Numbered from the stretch's first letter, positions 17,561 through 26,246 are shown. The stretch: DNA of 64,000 nt from CALVGQ01 sp964370435 (GCA_964370435.1 CAYJJG010000001.1:186001-250000); one strand, 5' to 3'. Notes: a model not told the origin generated them from the letters alone. Program-made: numbers and translations.

Positions 17561-17645
17561 ATTTTCCTCCAGCTTTCTTTTTATTATTTTACCATTTTTT
17601 AAGCTGGTATACTTTTTATTTTATAACTAATGACTTCATATAAAG

Positions 17646-17674
17646 AAAAAACCCAAGCGTGAGCTTGAGTTTTT
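17646..17674 (-). terminator. Terminator after GAPDH
   Basis: Minus-strand stem AAACTCAAGC / GCTTGGGTTT with a TCAC loop and a TTTTTT run, 20 bases past the GAPDH stop. Confidence 0.88.
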
Positions 17675-17693
17675 ATTTTTTCTCTTAAGAATT

Positions 17694-18704
17694 TTATTTT
17701 TCTGAAAAGTATTTGATTGTACGAACCATTTGAGAAGTATAGCTATTTTCATTGTCATACCATGAAACAACTTGTACTTGGTAAGTTTCTTCATCAATTT
17801 TTGTAACCATTGTTTGAGTAGCATCAAATAATGATCCATTAGTATTACCGATGATGTCGCTAGATACTAATTCTTCTTCAGTATAACCGAAAGAATCACT
17901 AGATGCGGCTTTCATTGCTGCATTGATTCCTTCTTTAGTAACATCTTTACCTTTAACAACTGCAACTAAGATAGTTGAAGATCCTGTACAAACAGGTACA
18001 CGTTGAGCTGAACCGATAAGTTTACCATTTAATTCAGGAATAACAAGACCGATTGCTTTTGCAGCCCCAGTTGAGTTAGGGATAATATTTTCTGCTGCAG
18101 CACGAGCACGACGTAAGTCACCTTTGCGGTGAGGACCATCTAATGTCATTTGATCTCCAGTGTAAGCATGAACTGTAGTCATGATACCTGAAAGAATTGG
18201 TGCATATTTGTTTAATGTATTAGCCATTGGTGCTAAACAGTTTGTTGTACAAGATGCAGCTGAAATTACTGTATCGCTTGAAGAGATAACATCTTCATTA
18301 ACACCGAATACTACTGTTGGTAAATCATTTCCTGCAGGTGCAGAAATAACTACTTTTTTAGCTCCAGCTTCGATATGAGCAGATGCTTTATCTTTAGATG
18401 TATAGAATCCTGTACACTCTAATACTACATCTACATTTAGCTCTTTCCAAGGTAATTCTTTTGCGTCGGCTTTTGCATAGATTTCAACTTCTTTGCCATC
18501 TACTACAATTGAGCTTTCTTTAGCTTCTACTGTATGCCCATGGTAACGCCCTTGTGCTGAATCATATTTTAAAAGGTGTGCTAACATTTTCGGGTTACTT
18601 AAATCATTAATTGCTACGATTTCATATCCATCAGTTCCAAACATTTGACGGAATGCTAAACGTCCGATGCGTCCAAATCCATTAATTGCTACTTTTACAG
18701 TCAT
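17694..18704 (-). CDS. gapA: Glyceraldehyde-3-phosphate dehydrogenase, type I
   Basis: Glycolytic enzyme that oxidises glyceraldehyde 3-phosphate to 1,3-bisphosphoglycerate with NAD+. The NAD-binding motif INGFGRIGR is at residue 7, and the active-site cysteine lies in SAASCTTNCLAP near residue 153, with TGSSTILVAVVKGKD and SWYDNENSYTSQMVRT at the C-terminal end. Length 336 is standard. It has AAGGAGG before the ATG, a consensus promoter and its own terminator, as expected of a highly expressed single gene. Other glycolytic genes are not adjacent, unlike the Bacillus gapA operon. Confidence 0.97.
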   Translation of the reverse strand: MTVKVAINGFGRIGRLAFRQMFGTDGYEIVAINDLSNPKMLAHLLKYDSAQGRYHGHTVEAKESSIVVDGKEVEIYAKADAKELPWKELNVDVVLECTGFYTSKDKASAHIEAGAKKVVISAPAGNDLPTVVFGVNEDVISSSDTVISAASCTTNCLAPMANTLNKYAPILSGIMTTVHAYTGDQMTLDGPHRKGDLRRARAAAENIIPNSTGAAKAIGLVIPELNGKLIGSAQRVPVCTGSSTILVAVVKGKDVTKEGINAAMKAASSDSFGYTEEELVSSDIIGNTNGSLFDATQTMVTKIDEETYQVQVVSWYDNENSYTSQMVRTIKYFSEK

Positions 18705-18733
18705 TTATAAAGTCCTCCTTATGACACCTATTA

Positions 18734-18762
18734 ATTATAAGTTTTTAATCGATGAATGTCAA
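18734..18762 (-). promoter_or_regulatory. Consensus sigma-A promoter of GAPDH
   Basis: Perfect TTGACA (18762-18757) and TATAAT (18739-18734) with a 17-base spacer, the strongest promoter seen in the window. Confidence 0.9.
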
Positions 18763-18858
18763 TCCATTCTATATTTAAGTTGTGTAAAATTTCACAAAAT
18801 TTTATAGGTATAAACTCGATGTTATTTCGCATACTTTATTAAAAAGGATGTGTTAAAG

Positions 18859-19428
18859 ATGGTAGTTATTCCAACGGTTATTGAACGCTCAAATCAAGTA
18901 GAACGAGCATATGATTTATACTCTTTATTATTAAAGGAACGTATTATATTATGTACAGGAGAAATAGAAGATAATATGGCTAGTAGTATTTGCGGACAGC
19001 TACTTTATTTGTCGTCTTTAAATAGTGATCCTATCCAATTTTATATCAATTCTCCTGGTGGTAGTGTAACTGCTGGTTTAGCTATATATGATACGATGCA
19101 ATTTATAGATTGTGATATATCCACTATATGTATGGGAAGTTGTGCTAGTATGGCTTCGATATTATTGGCTAGTGGCACACCTGGAAAAAGAATTGCACTT
19201 AAAAACTGTGAAGTAATGATTCACCAACCTTTAGGGGCGATGAAAGGATCTGCTAGTGACTTAGCTATAACAGCGATGCACATCAAAAAAGTAAAAGAGA
19301 AGATTTATCATATCCTCTCTTCTCATACTAAACAAAAATTTTCAAAAATTAATCGTGATTGCGAGCGAGATTACTACATGAATGCTGACGAAGCTTTAGC
19401 TTATGGTATTGTTGATAAAATACTATAA
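18859..19428 (+). CDS. clpP: ATP-dependent Clp protease proteolytic subunit (divergent ClpP)
   Basis: Serine protease that assembles into a barrel with ClpX/ClpC-type unfoldases. From the ATG at 18859 (AAAGGATG eight bases upstream) the protein has 189 residues, with Ser97 in GSCASMAS, His122 in MIHQPLG and Asp171 in CERDYYMNADEA, so the catalytic triad is complete. The N-terminal IPTVIERSNQVERAYD is canonical. However, the nucleophile strand (usually GMAASMGAFLL) and the helix after QPLG are unusual, so this could be a second ClpP paralog. It runs convergently into the anti-sigma gene with six bases between stops and no visible terminator. Confidence 0.92.
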   Translation: MVVIPTVIERSNQVERAYDLYSLLLKERIILCTGEIEDNMASSICGQLLYLSSLNSDPIQFYINSPGGSVTAGLAIYDTMQFIDCDISTICMGSCASMASILLASGTPGKRIALKNCEVMIHQPLGAMKGSASDLAITAMHIKKVKEKIYHILSSHTKQKFSKINRDCERDYYMNADEALAYGIVDKIL

Positions 19429-19434
19429 AACTAA

Positions 19435-20187
19435 TTACTCTTCATTATTTTGATTCTTATTTCCATTTCCCTTGTCTTCATTATTAGAAGTTGCTGATTG
19501 ATTCATATTGCCGTTTTGATTTTGCTGTGTGCCTTTATCGGATTCTTCACCTGTTTCATCCGTTTCTATTATCGCTCTTATTGCTTTCATGGATAAACCT
19601 AGTATTGATTCAATTGTTACTTCAGGATTACTTTCAATTACTTCTAAATAGGCTCTATATTTACCAAAAGAAATGTCATGAGCTTCAGCTTCTTCTTTTA
19701 GCTCTTGATTAGCATAATAATAGGCTGTGTCTTGATTGTTAAAACTACACTCTTTAATGCCTTGTATTATATCTTCACTATTTTCTATGCTATTAGTTAT
19801 AATGGTTACTTCAGTATAACTGTTTGTATATTCACTAAATTGTTCTGCATCATCTAGTTTTTCTAATGCATCAATATAATATAAATTATTTAAGCTCAAA
19901 GCATCTACTATTTCTTCAGCATCTTCATTATTTGCTGTAATACTAACTACTCTATTAAAGGTATTAAGTGCTATTTCGATAGAAGGATTGATATCGATAC
20001 TTATATAAGCAACTGGTGTAAAATATAAATTTGAAAACATCATAAGCACAAAAATAGCCATTATTGGACTTAACTTATAAACAATAGGATTTTTTTTCTT
20101 TGATTTTTTTGTAATGTTTTCATAAGTTTTATTTTTTAAGCTTTCATCAGCATGAATTTCTAAAAAAGCTTTTTTTATATTATTCAT
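19435..20187 (-). CDS. RsgI-like anti-sigma factor
   Basis: A 250-residue single-pass membrane protein. Residues 1-40 are cytoplasmic and basic, the transmembrane helix is about 41-60, and the outer part begins AYISIDINPSIEIALNTFNR, the signature of the conserved RsgI middle domain. The last 35 residues are Asn/Gln rich. The gene overlaps the ECF sigma gene by eight bases, the usual coupling of sigma and anti-sigma factors. The cytoplasmic end is short and does not show a clear RsgI N-terminal barrel, so it looks like an ECF-adapted relative of the SigI/RsgI systems. The signal it senses is unknown. Confidence 0.82.
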   Translation of the reverse strand: MNNIKKAFLEIHADESLKNKTYENITKKSKKKNPIVYKLSPIMAIFVLMMFSNLYFTPVAYISIDINPSIEIALNTFNRVVSITANNEDAEEIVDALSLNNLYYIDALEKLDDAEQFSEYTNSYTEVTIITNSIENSEDIIQGIKECSFNNQDTAYYYANQELKEEAEAHDISFGKYRAYLEVIESNPEVTIESILGLSMKAIRAIIETDETGEESDKGTQQNQNGNMNQSATSNNEDKGNGNKNQNNEE

Positions 20188-20662
20188 AGTATATCTCTCC
20201 TAAAGTTTCTTTTAACTGCTCTTTGCCTCTTGCAAGTAAAGTATAAATCGTATTTACATTTTTATTTAAAATTTTTGCTATTTCCACTGCACTATAACCT
20301 TCAAAATAATGAAGATAAATAACTATTTTATACTTATCTGGTAGTTTTAACACTACTTCTTTAACATAATCATTTTCACTTTTATCGCTTGCTCCTTGTT
20401 CTAACACTTCATCTATATCAACAGTATTTTTTCTAAAAAAATTTTTGAGTATGTCTTTACATTCGTTAATCGTTATTCGTATCAGCCATGACTTTTTATG
20501 TTCTTCATCTTTAAATTGCGCGCTATTCTTATAATACTTAAAAAAGACATTTTGAAATACATCTTCAGTATCTGCCTTATTTTTAAGATAAACTACGCAG
20601 ATGCGATTAATCATATCTGCATAGTTATCTATTGCAAGTTTTAAATCTTGCTCAGCTCTCAT
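20180..20662 (-). CDS. ECF-type RNA polymerase sigma factor
   Basis: Group 4 sigma factor of 160 residues with only regions 2 and 4. Region 2 includes DTEDVFQNVFFKYYKN and SWLIRITINECKDILK; region 4 includes LPDKYKIVIYLHYFEGYSAVEIAKIL and VYTLLARGKEQLK-like sequence. AAGGAG precedes the ATG. It lies between the secreted repeat gene and the anti-sigma gene on one transcript, and the promoter ahead of the first gene looks like an ECF target, so self-activation is likely. Confidence 0.93.
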   Translation of the reverse strand: MRAEQDLKLAIDNYADMINRICVVYLKNKADTEDVFQNVFFKYYKNSAQFKDEEHKKSWLIRITINECKDILKNFFRKNTVDIDEVLEQGASDKSENDYVKEVVLKLPDKYKIVIYLHYFEGYSAVEIAKILNKNVNTIYTLLARGKEQLKETLGEIYYE

Positions 20663-20680
20663 AATTTACTCCTTTTTAGA

Positions 20681-21064
20681 TTATTTATTGCGACCTTGTC
20701 CTTGTCTTTGATTCTGCTTAACATTACTTCCCATATTATCACAGACTCCATCTTCGTCAATATCTATAAAATATTGCCCTTGATTATTACTTTGCATTGT
20801 TCCAGCGTTATCACAAACTCCATCGCCATCTTCATCAGTGAAGTTTAATCCTTGTTTATTAAATCTTCCTGTATTATTTCTATCACAAACTCCGTCACCG
20901 TCTTCATCTATGAATTTACTATACGTTCCCCTATTATCACAGATTCCATCATTATTCTCATCGATAAAGTTAAATCCTGTCGCTGTTTCTTGAGCAAGTG
21001 TAGTTGTTGTACTTGTTGCCAATGCAATCGCTGTCGTTAATCCTAAAACCATAAATTTTTTCAT
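20681..21064 (-). CDS. Secreted protein with four DEDGDGVCDN calcium-loop repeats
   Basis: A 127-residue exported protein. Residues 1-25 form a signal peptide (MKKFMVLGLTTAIALAT...LAQ). Four copies of a unit F-[IT]-D-E-D-G-D-G-V-C-D-N follow at about residues 33, 50, 74 and 98. Each has the Asp spacing DxDxDGxxD known from calcium loops of dockerins and thrombospondin type 3 repeats, plus one cysteine. The tail is Gln/Asn/Arg rich. It is the first gene of the ECF sigma/anti-sigma operon, 18 bases before the sigma gene. It could be the sensed ligand, a calcium-dependent envelope factor or the main output of the system; none is established. Confidence 0.85.
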   Translation of the reverse strand: MKKFMVLGLTTAIALATSTTTTLAQETATGFNFIDENNDGICDNRGTYSKFIDEDGDGVCDRNNTGRFNKQGLNFTDEDGDGVCDNAGTMQSNNQGQYFIDIDEDGVCDNMGSNVKQNQRQGQGRNK

Positions 21065-21097
21065 AATTTTTCTCCTTCATTTAGGTGTTTCATAATT

Positions 21098-21126
21098 AAC
21101 ACGATTGAACATTTTCAATCCTTTCA
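21098..21126 (-). promoter_or_regulatory. ECF-type promoter of the repeat-protein/sigma operon
   Basis: TGAAAG (21126-21121) and CGTGTT (21103-21098) on the minus strand, 17 bases apart, resemble the TGAAAC-N16/17-CGT pattern of ECF promoters. The predicted start is about 27 bases before the ATG of the repeat protein. No good sigma-A promoter is seen nearby. Confidence 0.6.
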
Positions 21127-21197
21127 AAAATTTTTAATTTTTTTATTAGCCAATAGTTTTCAATAGTTACTGCATTCTTTAGGTTACAATATGTACT

Positions 21198-21231
21198 AAA
21201 AATGAACCTTCTTAAAAATCGGTTCATTTTT
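21198..21231. terminator. Bidirectional hairpin after the Eis-like acetyltransferase
   Basis: AAAAATGAACC / GGTTCATTTTT, an 11-bp stem with a 12-base loop and T runs on both strands. On the minus strand it ends the rapZ-to-acetyltransferase cluster. Confidence 0.8.
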
Positions 21232-21267
21232 ATGATTTTCTTCTTTATTGTGGTTATGAGGATTTAT

Positions 21268-22176
21268 TTAGCGGCTTTCATTCATAAATAGTGGCTTATC
21301 CACTATACTCATTGCTTCTTGCGCTGTATTTATTTCACAGTTATATAAGCGATTAAATAACTCTTTATTGTTTAGCCTTACTAAAGTATACGGTTTTATC
21401 TCAAAAGTACTATTTGGGAAAACTATTTCCATGTTTTCTGAATCACTCGTATATAAAAGTATATTTTTATTTTTATATACTAAACTATTCATTAAATGTA
21501 GCAATGCATTGCTAGTTAGATAGATACATTCTTTTATTTCTAATGCATTATCATTTTCAAAAACTACTATATACCCTTCTAATTCTTCATTATTATAATG
21601 GGCAAGGATTCTACCATTTTGTGCTTTAATTTCATTAAAGTATTTTTGATAATATTCTAAATCTCTAATTACATAGCCACTAAAACGAGAAACAAATTTG
21701 CCATAAAGTGCAAGGAAATCTTCTGCATTACAACTTTGTGTTACCTTTGGTGTTATTTTTTTTATATTTTCTTTTTTAATGTCCCATATTCGTTGTCGAT
21801 AAACTTCTTCAAATCCGTATTTTTTGTATAATTCGGGATTATACGCCTGAATCATGGTAATTAACTCTTGATGATCCGCCTCATCAAGCATCGCTTCCAT
21901 TAGCTCATTCATGTATCCTTTACCACGGTGCTCTTCCTTAACTGCTATCCCTACAATCATACTGCAACGAAGCATGCGTCCATTAATCACAACGCTATGG
22001 GGATGTTTACAAGCGCATCCAACTACTTCATCATTTATTTGTTTAACAAATGTATCACTATTTTGGTAGTATTCTTTAAAATAATAATCTGTGTACCCAC
22101 CATCATCATGTGCAAAAATATTTTTCCACATTGTGTGAATTGCATTTTTAACTTTTGTGTTTGCCCTTATAATCAT
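21268..22176 (-). CDS. GNAT acetyltransferase, Eis-like
   Basis: A 302-residue protein with a GNAT domain in residues 1-140 (IVGIAVKEEHRGKGYMNELM, the RGKGYM acetyl-CoA loop) and NPELYKKYGFEEVYRQ. A second half of about 150 residues resembles the extended C-terminal part of Eis/EF_1021-type acetyltransferases. The acceptor is unknown. It starts ten bases after the DUF2156 stop and is probably the last gene of the rapZ-yvcK-whiA cluster. Confidence 0.8.
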   Translation of the reverse strand: MIIRANTKVKNAIHTMWKNIFAHDDGGYTDYYFKEYYQNSDTFVKQINDEVVGCACKHPHSVVINGRMLRCSMIVGIAVKEEHRGKGYMNELMEAMLDEADHQELITMIQAYNPELYKKYGFEEVYRQRIWDIKKENIKKITPKVTQSCNAEDFLALYGKFVSRFSGYVIRDLEYYQKYFNEIKAQNGRILAHYNNEELEGYIVVFENDNALEIKECIYLTSNALLHLMNSLVYKNKNILLYTSDSENMEIVFPNSTFEIKPYTLVRLNNKELFNRLYNCEINTAQEAMSIVDKPLFMNESR

Positions 22177-22186
22177 CCAATCACCC

Positions 22187-23092
22187 CTAACATAATTTAT
22201 ATTTTTTTATCATTCTAGATGGCACGTATGCTTTTTTTGCTTGTCTTATATTTTCTCTTCCTAAATCATCTTCTCGATTACATTCTTGATAATTTAAGAA
22301 CTCATGTTCTATTACTTCTTTCATAATAGCTTGATATAACCCGCGTATACTACTATCCGCTTTTTCTACATTCATTTGGCACATAGTATTGGATAATTCT
22401 GATCCTATTGCGAATGCTTTTACTTCGCCATCAATACGAATACATCCTCCTTTAAGTGATAATTTGTCGCTGTTATTTAAGACATAATCGACACCAATTT
22501 TTTCATTTATGAAATACTCATCTTCTGATTCTTCTTGTTTCCAGTTTTTTAAAAACTCAATACACTCTTTTATGTTTTTCTCATTAAAGCTTTCATAGCT
22601 ATATCGTCCTTGATATTCAGCATAAAATGCATTACGATGATTTCTTTTCTTTTGCAGCTTCTTACCACTTAAGGTAACTAATTTTTCAGTCTCATAGATA
22701 TAATCAAAACTATCATATACTGGGCATACTTTTAAATCAGGATGTGCCTTGATAACCCGCTGTGCACTGTTTTCTGTAAAGCAACTCACAGTAAAATCTA
22801 CTTGATAATGCGCAAAAATACTTCTAGCGTGATTGATGGCCTCATCAAAATACTGTTCTTGGCACAGTGGCATATACAAAAATAATGTTCCTTCATGTAT
22901 TCCTAATAACAAATAATAATTTTCTGTTTTTACTTTAAAAAGTGGGAACCAATGAATCCATATAAACATATTTATAATATTATGATTACTTTCTTCATAT
23001 TTAGAAAGTGAAAGATAATATTTAATGTCTTCTATGTCTTCTAAGGTTACTGCTTCAAAATCCTCTTCAATCTCACTAATCTTCATCTTCAA
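22187..23092 (-). CDS. DUF2156 family protein (phosphatidylglycerol lysyltransferase-like)
   Basis: A 301-residue soluble protein with the DUF2156 pattern: YEESNHNIINMFIWIHWFPL near residue 32, GKKLQKKRNHRNAF near 143, and the C-terminal core AFAIGSELSNTMCQMNVEKAD then REDDLGRENIRQAKKAYVPS. The fold is the double-GNAT arrangement also seen in the catalytic half of MprF, but there is no MprF membrane domain here. A role in aminoacyl transfer is an inference. It overlaps the small membrane protein gene upstream by 17 bases. Confidence 0.85.
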   Translation of the reverse strand: MKMKISEIEEDFEAVTLEDIEDIKYYLSLSKYEESNHNIINMFIWIHWFPLFKVKTENYYLLLGIHEGTLFLYMPLCQEQYFDEAINHARSIFAHYQVDFTVSCFTENSAQRVIKAHPDLKVCPVYDSFDYIYETEKLVTLSGKKLQKKRNHRNAFYAEYQGRYSYESFNEKNIKECIEFLKNWKQEESEDEYFINEKIGVDYVLNNSDKLSLKGGCIRIDGEVKAFAIGSELSNTMCQMNVEKADSSIRGLYQAIMKEVIEHEFLNYQECNREDDLGRENIRQAKKAYVPSRMIKKYKLC

Positions 23093-23345
23093 CCGTTCTT
23101 TCTGTATATTCTACATCAATCACATCACTTCTATTATTGTCACTTTGATTATTATAGTATCGTTCTTGTTGTCTCTTTGTTTCTTCTCTATACTGCGTTG
23201 AAGGTTTTCTAAAGAAACTGTTTCTAATAAATACATATCCCATCCACAAAAGAAGCAAAGGAAATAAAAATATAAACACCTCTAAAACAAACGATAATAT
23301 TACGATAACTACAACTGCAATAATCACTTTTCTAATAAAGTCCAT
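23076..23345 (-). CDS. Small membrane protein, hypothetical
   Basis: An 89-residue protein. Residues 5-42 are strongly hydrophobic and long enough for two closely spaced transmembrane helices, and the remainder is a charged cytoplasmic tail rich in Arg, Gln, Asn and acidic residues. No family recognised. The stop lies inside DUF2156 (17-base overlap), and the gene follows whiA by 32 bases, so it is translationally coupled to DUF2156. A DUF2156 domain paired with a separate membrane anchor would be one explanation, offered as inference. Confidence 0.7.
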   Translation of the reverse strand: MDFIRKVIIAVVVIVILSFVLEVFIFLFPLLLLWMGYVFIRNSFFRKPSTQYREETKRQQERYYNNQSDNNRSDVIDVEYTERTVEDED

Positions 23346-23377
23346 ACAAAACCTCTTTCTATATATTACTATAACAC

Positions 23378-24319
23378 TTATTTTTTATTTGTAACTAATA
23401 ATGCTTTTTCTTGAATTTTTTTTAAACGATGTTTCATTCCAGATTTACTTATTGTACTATTATATATTTTCTCATACTGAACACAAAGTTCTAATAAGCT
23501 TGCCTCTGGCATTGATATTCTAATTTCAGCAACTTCTTTTAGTTTTGCATCTAAAGAATTATAAAAATTTGCTTCCTTTAAAACATTAATATCATTAATT
23601 TGTTTTAACCCAGCTTCTTGGCTTTTCATTTCATTCGCAACTTCACAGTTATCTAAGCGGGTTAAGTTATTTCTAAAATCACGTGTTATCCGTATATCTT
23701 CAAATTTAAACAGGCTATCTACTGTTCCAATGCATCTAAGGAAATCAGCTATTTTTTCAGCAGCCTTTAAATAAACTATAATTTGTTTCCTTCTTATAAT
23801 AGTTTTAGCAGGCAAATTGAAGCGATTCATTAATTTTTGTATAAATTGTGCATGTTCCTCATTGTTGGTAGCTATCTCTAAATGATAGTTTGTTTTTGTT
23901 GGTGCGTTAACAGAACCAGTCGCCATAAAAGCTCCAGCTAAATAAGCACGTGCACAACATTCTTTTTGAACTAAACGATAAGCTGGTCGTTCTTGTAAAC
24001 CTTTATTTGTGATAATACTTAATTCCTCAAGAATATCCATAGACCGCTCTAAGATAGTTATTTGATATATATTGTTTTTCTTTAATTTCATTTTTTTAAT
24101 TACTGATAATTGGCACTCGACTTTAAATTCTTCTTTAATCATTGTCCATATCCGCTTTGCAATAGTTGCATTCTCTGTTTTTACGACAATCTTTATTCCT
24201 TGTGAACTAAAAGATAATGTTGAACAAAGTTGTACTAATGCAGATAGCTCTGCCTTTTTACAGCAGTCCATTAATACATTAAAGGAAATTTCTTTTTTGA
24301 CTTCTGTAGTAAATGACAT
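23378..24319 (-). CDS. whiA: DNA-binding protein WhiA
   Basis: Sporulation/cell-division regulator family conserved across Gram-positive bacteria. The N-terminal part (residues 1-210) is a LAGLIDADG-like fold including CCARAYLAGAFMATGSVNAP; the C-terminal helix-turn-helix is in LKEVAEIRISMPEASLLELC and KSGMKHRLKKIQE. Length 313 is normal. In Bacillus, WhiA affects chromosome segregation and division. AAAGGGG lies before the ATG; the gene follows yvcK by four bases. Confidence 0.95.
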   Translation of the reverse strand: MSFTTEVKKEISFNVLMDCCKKAELSALVQLCSTLSFSSQGIKIVVKTENATIAKRIWTMIKEEFKVECQLSVIKKMKLKKNNIYQITILERSMDILEELSIITNKGLQERPAYRLVQKECCARAYLAGAFMATGSVNAPTKTNYHLEIATNNEEHAQFIQKLMNRFNLPAKTIIRRKQIIVYLKAAEKIADFLRCIGTVDSLFKFEDIRITRDFRNNLTRLDNCEVANEMKSQEAGLKQINDINVLKEANFYNSLDAKLKEVAEIRISMPEASLLELCVQYEKIYNSTISKSGMKHRLKKIQEKALLVTNKK

Positions 24320-24323
24320 ATTA

Positions 24324-25271
24324 TTACCCCTTTAAAACATCTTCTATACATAACTGTATTTTATAGGAATTGTGCCTAATTAAATAATCTTCAAAGTCTA
24401 ATAAATCATACTGAGCTATTTGATAGGAATGTTCTTGATCTTTTATTCTTACAGGAATACTTCCTTCTAATGCATATTTATCAATAGACTGTGGTGGTAT
24501 TACGTTTTTTGCGAATAACACAACATCAATTTGAGCTCCGTGTTTAATAATAGCATCAACATGATCTTCCATAGTATAACCATCTGTTTCTCCTGGTTGA
24601 GTCATAGCGTTACAAAAATAAATTTTTCTTGCTTTAGAATTATTCAATGCCTCTTTAATTTTTGGAATAATAAGATTTGGTAAAATACTTGTATAGATGC
24701 TTCCAATACCAAAGATAATTACATCTGCTTCTAGTATAGCCTCAACTGCTGAAGGCATAGCAGTAACTTCTTCTGTATAAAATACTTCTTGTATCCTGTT
24801 ATTAATGTTCGGAATATTTGATTCACCACGAACAATTGTGCCATCATCCATTTTTGCATAGAGTGTTATTACTTCAGAAGAAGCTGGAATTATTTTTCCT
24901 TTTACATTAAGTACTTTGCTTAAGGTTGCAATACTCTCGATAAAATTACCACTAGCTTGAGTCATTGCAGTAAGTATTAAGTTACCTAAATTATGTCCGA
25001 GAACATCACTATCTTCTTCTTCATCGCTCTCAAATCGATATTCCATCAGCGTTGAAAGCAAAGATTCAGACTCCGCAAGCGAAATAAGTACATTTCTGAT
25101 ATCACCCATTGCTGGAATGTGAAAATGTTTTCTTAATCTTCCTGTACTTCCTCCATCATCTGCTACAGTTACAATCGTTGTAATTTCTATATTTTCAATA
25201 TTTTTGATTCCTCTTAGAATTGCTGATTGTCCATGACCTCCACCGATAACTACTACTTTTTTCTTACTCAT
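24324..25271 (-). CDS. yvcK: Gluconeogenesis factor YvcK/GlmR
   Basis: UDP-sugar-binding protein of the CofD-like fold that in Bacillus links carbon flow to cell-wall precursor synthesis. The start VVVIGGGHGQSAILRGIK, the segment IVTVADDGGSTGRLR and GMGDIRN-like AMGDIRNVLISLAE are characteristic. The ATG at 25271 is preceded by AAGGTGG; the longer frame starts inside rapZ. The true start overlaps the rapZ stop by eight bases. 315 residues, normal for the family. Confidence 0.95.
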   Translation of the reverse strand: MSKKKVVVIGGGHGQSAILRGIKNIENIEITTIVTVADDGGSTGRLRKHFHIPAMGDIRNVLISLAESESLLSTLMEYRFESDEEEDSDVLGHNLGNLILTAMTQASGNFIESIATLSKVLNVKGKIIPASSEVITLYAKMDDGTIVRGESNIPNINNRIQEVFYTEEVTAMPSAVEAILEADVIIFGIGSIYTSILPNLIIPKIKEALNNSKARKIYFCNAMTQPGETDGYTMEDHVDAIIKHGAQIDVVLFAKNVIPPQSIDKYALEGSIPVRIKDQEHSYQIAQYDLLDFEDYLIRHNSYKIQLCIEDVLKG

Positions 25272-26124
25272 GCATATAATCCACCTTATCACGATGATCT
25301 TTGAAACAAGTATATTTATCCTTATATAACTGATATAAATAGTTTGTTATTGAAACTGAGCGGTGCTGTCCACCTGTACATCCAATACCGATAGTTAAAT
25401 GATTTTTTCCTTCTTGAACGTATTTATCTAGTAAGTACATTAAGAAGCTTTCAAGATGCAATAAAAATGCTTTAGTTTCTTCGCTACTCATCACAAAATT
25501 ATAAACATTCTCATCATCACCACTATAAGGGCGTAGTGCTAAATCCCAATAGGGGTTAGGTAAAAAACGCACATCAAACATTAAATCAACATCTCTAGGA
25601 ACACCATTTTTATAACCGAAAGAAATTAAGCTAATCGCAAAAGTTGGTGTGCTTTTTAGATTAAAGTTATTTTCAATTTTTTTCTTTAGCTCATTATATC
25701 CCATATGTGTAGTATCTACTACTAATGTAGCGTACTCTTTATATTGTGAAAACATTTGTCTTTCGATTTGAATAGCCTCTTCTAGTGTATTAGTTACATT
25801 ACTTATTAAAAGCGGATGTGTTCTTCTTGTTGATTTATATCTTGAAAGTAATACTTCATTACTCGCTGATAAGAATAAAATTCTTAAATCAACATTTGCA
25901 GAATTAAATGCTTTTATAAATTCAAAAAAATCTATTGCTGAAGTTGATAATGCAATATATTGATATCTTGGATCACTACTAGTTTCAACTAAACCAATAA
26001 ATGAACCTAGCATTTGTACAGGAAATTGATCTATACAGTGATAACCCATATCTTCAAGAACTGAGCTGGCACTACTTTTTCCTGCACCAGACATTCCACT
26101 AACTAATACTACTCTTTTTTTCAT
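25264..26124 (-). CDS. rapZ: RNase adapter protein RapZ
   Basis: Nucleotide-binding protein of the YvcJ/RapZ family, 286 residues. Walker A is GMSGAGKSS near residue 9, and the C-terminal domain has the invariant IGIGCTGGQHRSVSI. In E. coli RapZ controls the glmZ sRNA; Bacillus YvcJ has GTPase activity and affects competence. The ATG at 26124 has GAGGTG six bases upstream; the GTG at 26133 lies within that site. It heads the rapZ-yvcK-whiA operon, a highly conserved order. Confidence 0.95.
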   Translation of the reverse strand: MKKRVVLVSGMSGAGKSSASSVLEDMGYHCIDQFPVQMLGSFIGLVETSSDPRYQYIALSTSAIDFFEFIKAFNSANVDLRILFLSASNEVLLSRYKSTRRTHPLLISNVTNTLEEAIQIERQMFSQYKEYATLVVDTTHMGYNELKKKIENNFNLKSTPTFAISLISFGYKNGVPRDVDLMFDVRFLPNPYWDLALRPYSGDDENVYNFVMSSEETKAFLLHLESFLMYLLDKYVQEGKNHLTIGIGCTGGQHRSVSITNYLYQLYKDKYTCFKDHRDKVDYMHE

Positions 26125-26204
26125 TAGTTTCACCTCGCTATAATTCTACCACAGTGCCACGTGTTTCACAATCTTCATTATATTCGCTAGTATAGTTTTT
26201 AGAA

Positions 26205-26246
26205 TAAAAAAAGCACAATAGTAATTATTATACCCTTATGCTTCTA
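26205..26246 (-). terminator. Probable terminator after osmC
   Basis: On the minus strand AAGCATAA pairs imperfectly with TTGTGCTT across a long loop and is followed by seven T. It overlaps the osmC stop codon and separates the uvrA operon from rapZ. Confidence 0.55.

Noticed and set aside
26149..26164. CACGTG with flanking TTTCAC near rapZ start
   Set aside because: Not symmetric around CACGTG and far from parS consensus; taken as chance.
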